From contig CAJWLW010000083.1 in assembly GCA_913042885.1 (NCBI GenBank), positions 1 through 15,918 of the forward strand: 15,918 bases of DNA. The letters are read 5' to 3'. Shown here piece after piece: positions 14,481 through 15,918 of the stretch. The notes under the pieces are model-generated. The model was not told where the DNA came from. It did not search any database and saw only the letters and a list, made by a program, of their open reading frames with translations. Numbering within the stretch: position 1 is the stretch's first letter; every line of letters begins with the position of its first letter. The DNA comes from an uncultured Lentisphaeria bacterium. GTDB lineage: Bacteria > Verrucomicrobiota > Lentisphaeria > JABSQK01 > CAJWLW01. The position numbers and the translations under genes are program-made.

Positions 14481-15569
14481 GTGTCGGGTGAAGACCGAAA
14501 CAATCCTGCCCGCGTGCCCGACCTGCTACGGCCGGAGGTTCTGGCCGCCTTCGACCGTGCCACCTTCGAGCGCGACGGGTATTGGGTGTGGGACAACGTG
14601 CTGACCGAGGCCGGGCGCCGGCAGTTCACGGCGAGCCTGCAGAACCTGCAGGACATGAACGACCGGATCATCATGGAAACGGACTGGGCAGCGATTGATT
14701 ACGAGTCGCTCGACCTGCCACGGCCGGCACCGGAGGCGATCACACCGCAGGCGCTGGCCGGATACGGCGGCGGTTCGGAGCAGATGGGGTGCGTCTCCGG
14801 TAAGCTTCGCGAGTACATGAACAAATATAGGGTACCTGAAATTGCCGCGGGCGAAATCAAAACGAACGGCATTTTGCCGGAGTTTTTCCCCCAAGCCTAT
14901 GACGATTTTATCCTGGACGCCACTACTGAGCATCCCCAAATGATGGAGCTTTTTGCAAAGCTACTTGGGGATCGCTTCATCCTCGACCATTGCGTGATGC
15001 TGAATCGGCCCGCGGGCTCGTTGGGCCGCACCTGGCACGCGCACATTTATCGCCAAGGTCAGCATGAGGTTGAAAGCGACATCGGCACGGGCCGTTACGT
15101 CACCACTGAACTTCTGCAGCAGCAGTGCGTACGCAACCTGTGTTACCCGGAGGGAGCGACAGTCGAAGACGGCGGCGAGCTCGCGGTGATCTCCGGAGCG
15201 CATCTGTACCGCATCCCGTTCAAGGCCCGATCCAAACGCCCGGACTACCACGACGATATGCGGGCCGACTGGTTACAGGGCAAGACGCACCCCTGCACCG
15301 GCGAACCGCTGGAGATTCTAACGCTGTCAATGGGGCCGGGGACGATCGTGTCGTTTGTGCATCACATGCCGCACTACGCTGGACGTCGCCTGCCGGACAC
15401 CCCGATGCGCTGGGGCATCCTCATGGCCTACCGCACACCCGACCCGCAGGCATCGCCGGCGAGGTGGAGCGAAGGCGTCCCCGCCCACTGGGCCGACCAC
15501 AACCTGGCAGCGGGACTTTTGTCGTCGAATGCCCAACAAGTACTCCAGGCGGACGTTCCGTCAGGTTGA
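14481..15569 (+). CDS. Phytanoyl-CoA dioxygenase (PhyH)-like Fe(II)/2-oxoglutarate oxygenase
   Basis: The 362-residue protein has no signal peptide. The N-terminus (FERDGYWVWDNVLTEAGRRQF) is the usual opening of PhyH-family proteins. TWHAHIYRQGQHE (185-195) sits where the iron-binding HxD is expected but offers His186-Ala-His188. GGELAVISGAHLYRIPF (231-247) corresponds to the family's 'G-x-L-x-v-i-P-G-S-H'. SFVHHMPHYAGRRLPDTPMRWGI (from 291) supplies the distal His (294, 295 or 298) and the 2-oxoglutarate-binding Arg (302 or 310). The family hydroxylates C-H bonds using Fe(II), O2 and 2-oxoglutarate. Next to glycan enzymes it might modify a sugar substituent, but that is inference. Translation starts at GTG (14481) with GAGAG 4-5 nt upstream. 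An out-of-frame ATG at 14438 with AGGA upstream reads 17 codons and stops at 14491, overlapping the GTG; it may be translationally coupled or reflect a frameshift. Confidence 0.75.
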   Translation: MSGEDRNNPARVPDLLRPEVLAAFDRATFERDGYWVWDNVLTEAGRRQFTASLQNLQDMNDRIIMETDWAAIDYESLDLPRPAPEAITPQALAGYGGGSEQMGCVSGKLREYMNKYRVPEIAAGEIKTNGILPEFFPQAYDDFILDATTEHPQMMELFAKLLGDRFILDHCVMLNRPAGSLGRTWHAHIYRQGQHEVESDIGTGRYVTTELLQQQCVRNLCYPEGATVEDGGELAVISGAHLYRIPFKARSKRPDYHDDMRADWLQGKTHPCTGEPLEILTLSMGPGTIVSFVHHMPHYAGRRLPDTPMRWGILMAYRTPDPQASPARWSEGVPAHWADHNLAAGLLSSNAQQVLQADVPSG

Positions 15570-15643
15570 TTGCACTGCCACAAGATACCAGAAGGGACTG
15601 GATCCGAATCGAGTAAATCATAAATCCAAAGGGGAGCTGTAAC

Positions 15644-15918
15644 ATGAGCATGATTATTGAGCGCAAATGTCTGGATGCCGATGTGTCCGCGCCGTTGTCG
15701 CGGCTGTTGAACGTGCGGAATCTCGTCGCCGCGGGTGCTCTCATCAGCAGCCTGGTCGTGGCGGTTTTCCCGGGTCAGGCCCAGACCCAAAAAACAGAAA
15801 TATGGGACATGGAATTCACCGGCAAAGGCGACCCCCGGGATGCCGGGTTCAAGGGGCGCGGGATCAATGGCGCCACGTACAACTTCTACGACAAGTTCAC
15901 CAATATCGACGTGGTGCC
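15644..15918 (+). CDS. Secreted protein, N-terminal part, probably starting with the lectin-like module (runs off the right edge)
   Basis: An ATG at 15644 follows AAAGGGGAG (15627-15635) at good spacing. The frame is open to the edge (91 codons). Residues 1-46 are a long signal peptide: polar start, then LVAAGALISSLVVAVFPGQA. The mature part opens TEIWDMEFTGKGDPRDAGF with KG next, which lines up with NEEWDIQFSGDGLPDSEIW and KG at residues 626-646 of the DUF4091-type protein at 9569. It is therefore probably another carrier of the same module. It lies 74 bp after the oxygenase gene on the same strand and likely belongs to the same transcription unit. The gene was too short in this window for further assignment. 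Confidence 0.75.
   Translation, partial: MSMIIERKCLDADVSAPLSRLLNVRNLVAAGALISSLVVAVFPGQAQTQKTEIWDMEFTGKGDPRDAGFKGRGINGATYNFYDKFTNIDVV

Overview
The window looks like chromosomal DNA of a bacterium in the Planctomycetes-Verrucomicrobia-Lentisphaerae group, most like Lentisphaerae or Kiritimatiellae in style. The reasons are two prepilin-like proteins with an [10 protein letters not shown]-terminus and a VTFVDGHG motif near the C-terminus, tandem sialidase-like (BNR/Asp-box) proteins, two large secreted DUF4091-type putative glycoside hydrolases and a PhyH-family oxygenase. This combination is typical of PVC polysaccharide degraders. The assignment rests on gene content only. No rRNA, tRNA, CRISPR array or transposase was seen.

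Layout. Positions 1-85 (minus) are the N-terminus of a probable membrane protein running off the left edge. Positions 431-2359 (minus) encode a secreted modular protein with two copies of a lectin-like module, 17 uninterrupted collagen-type Gly-X-Y triplets and a Cys-rich tail, followed by a clear terminator. A divergent, A/T-rich promoter region (2360-2646) separates it from a plus-strand SurA-N-like periplasmic chaperone (2647-3795) with a His/Asp-rich insertion. Next come two tandem prepilin-like genes. The second is preceded by only the last 56 codons of a second chaperone gene, so 3631-4788 and 4789-5955 form a tandem repeat of about 1.16 kb whose joints share the 7-bp sequence GGCCGTG. 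Inside the pilin genes 301 bp are identical while the flanks have diverged, which suggests recent gene conversion. Copy 1 is frameshifted relative to its Shine-Dalgarno-equipped ATG.

After a gap of about 400 bp with no convincing gene, a plus-strand cluster runs from 6364 to the end: a cytoplasmic sialidase-like protein, a second sialidase-like protein with an N-terminal carbohydrate-binding-like region, a secreted DUF4091-type protein carrying the same lectin-like module as the collagen-like protein, a paralogous DUF4091-type protein with a different (GH2-like sugar-binding) C-terminus, a PhyH-like Fe(II)/2-oxoglutarate oxygenase, and the start of another secreted protein whose mature N-terminus again resembles the lectin-like module.

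Working together (inference): the 6364-15918 cluster looks like a glycan-processing locus. Secreted DUF4091-type enzymes would act on a polymer outside the cytoplasm, the signal-less sialidase-like proteins would act on imported oligosaccharides, and the oxygenase would modify a substituent. No transporter, sulfatase or regulator lies inside the window, so the substrate is unknown. The least described element is the lectin-like module, whose landmarks are an N-terminal Trp-Asp, GNPGG, WTVE(F/W)GM, YxxxRLVR..V.LY and (L)PxC..xN.N. It occurs four times, in three genes of otherwise different architecture.
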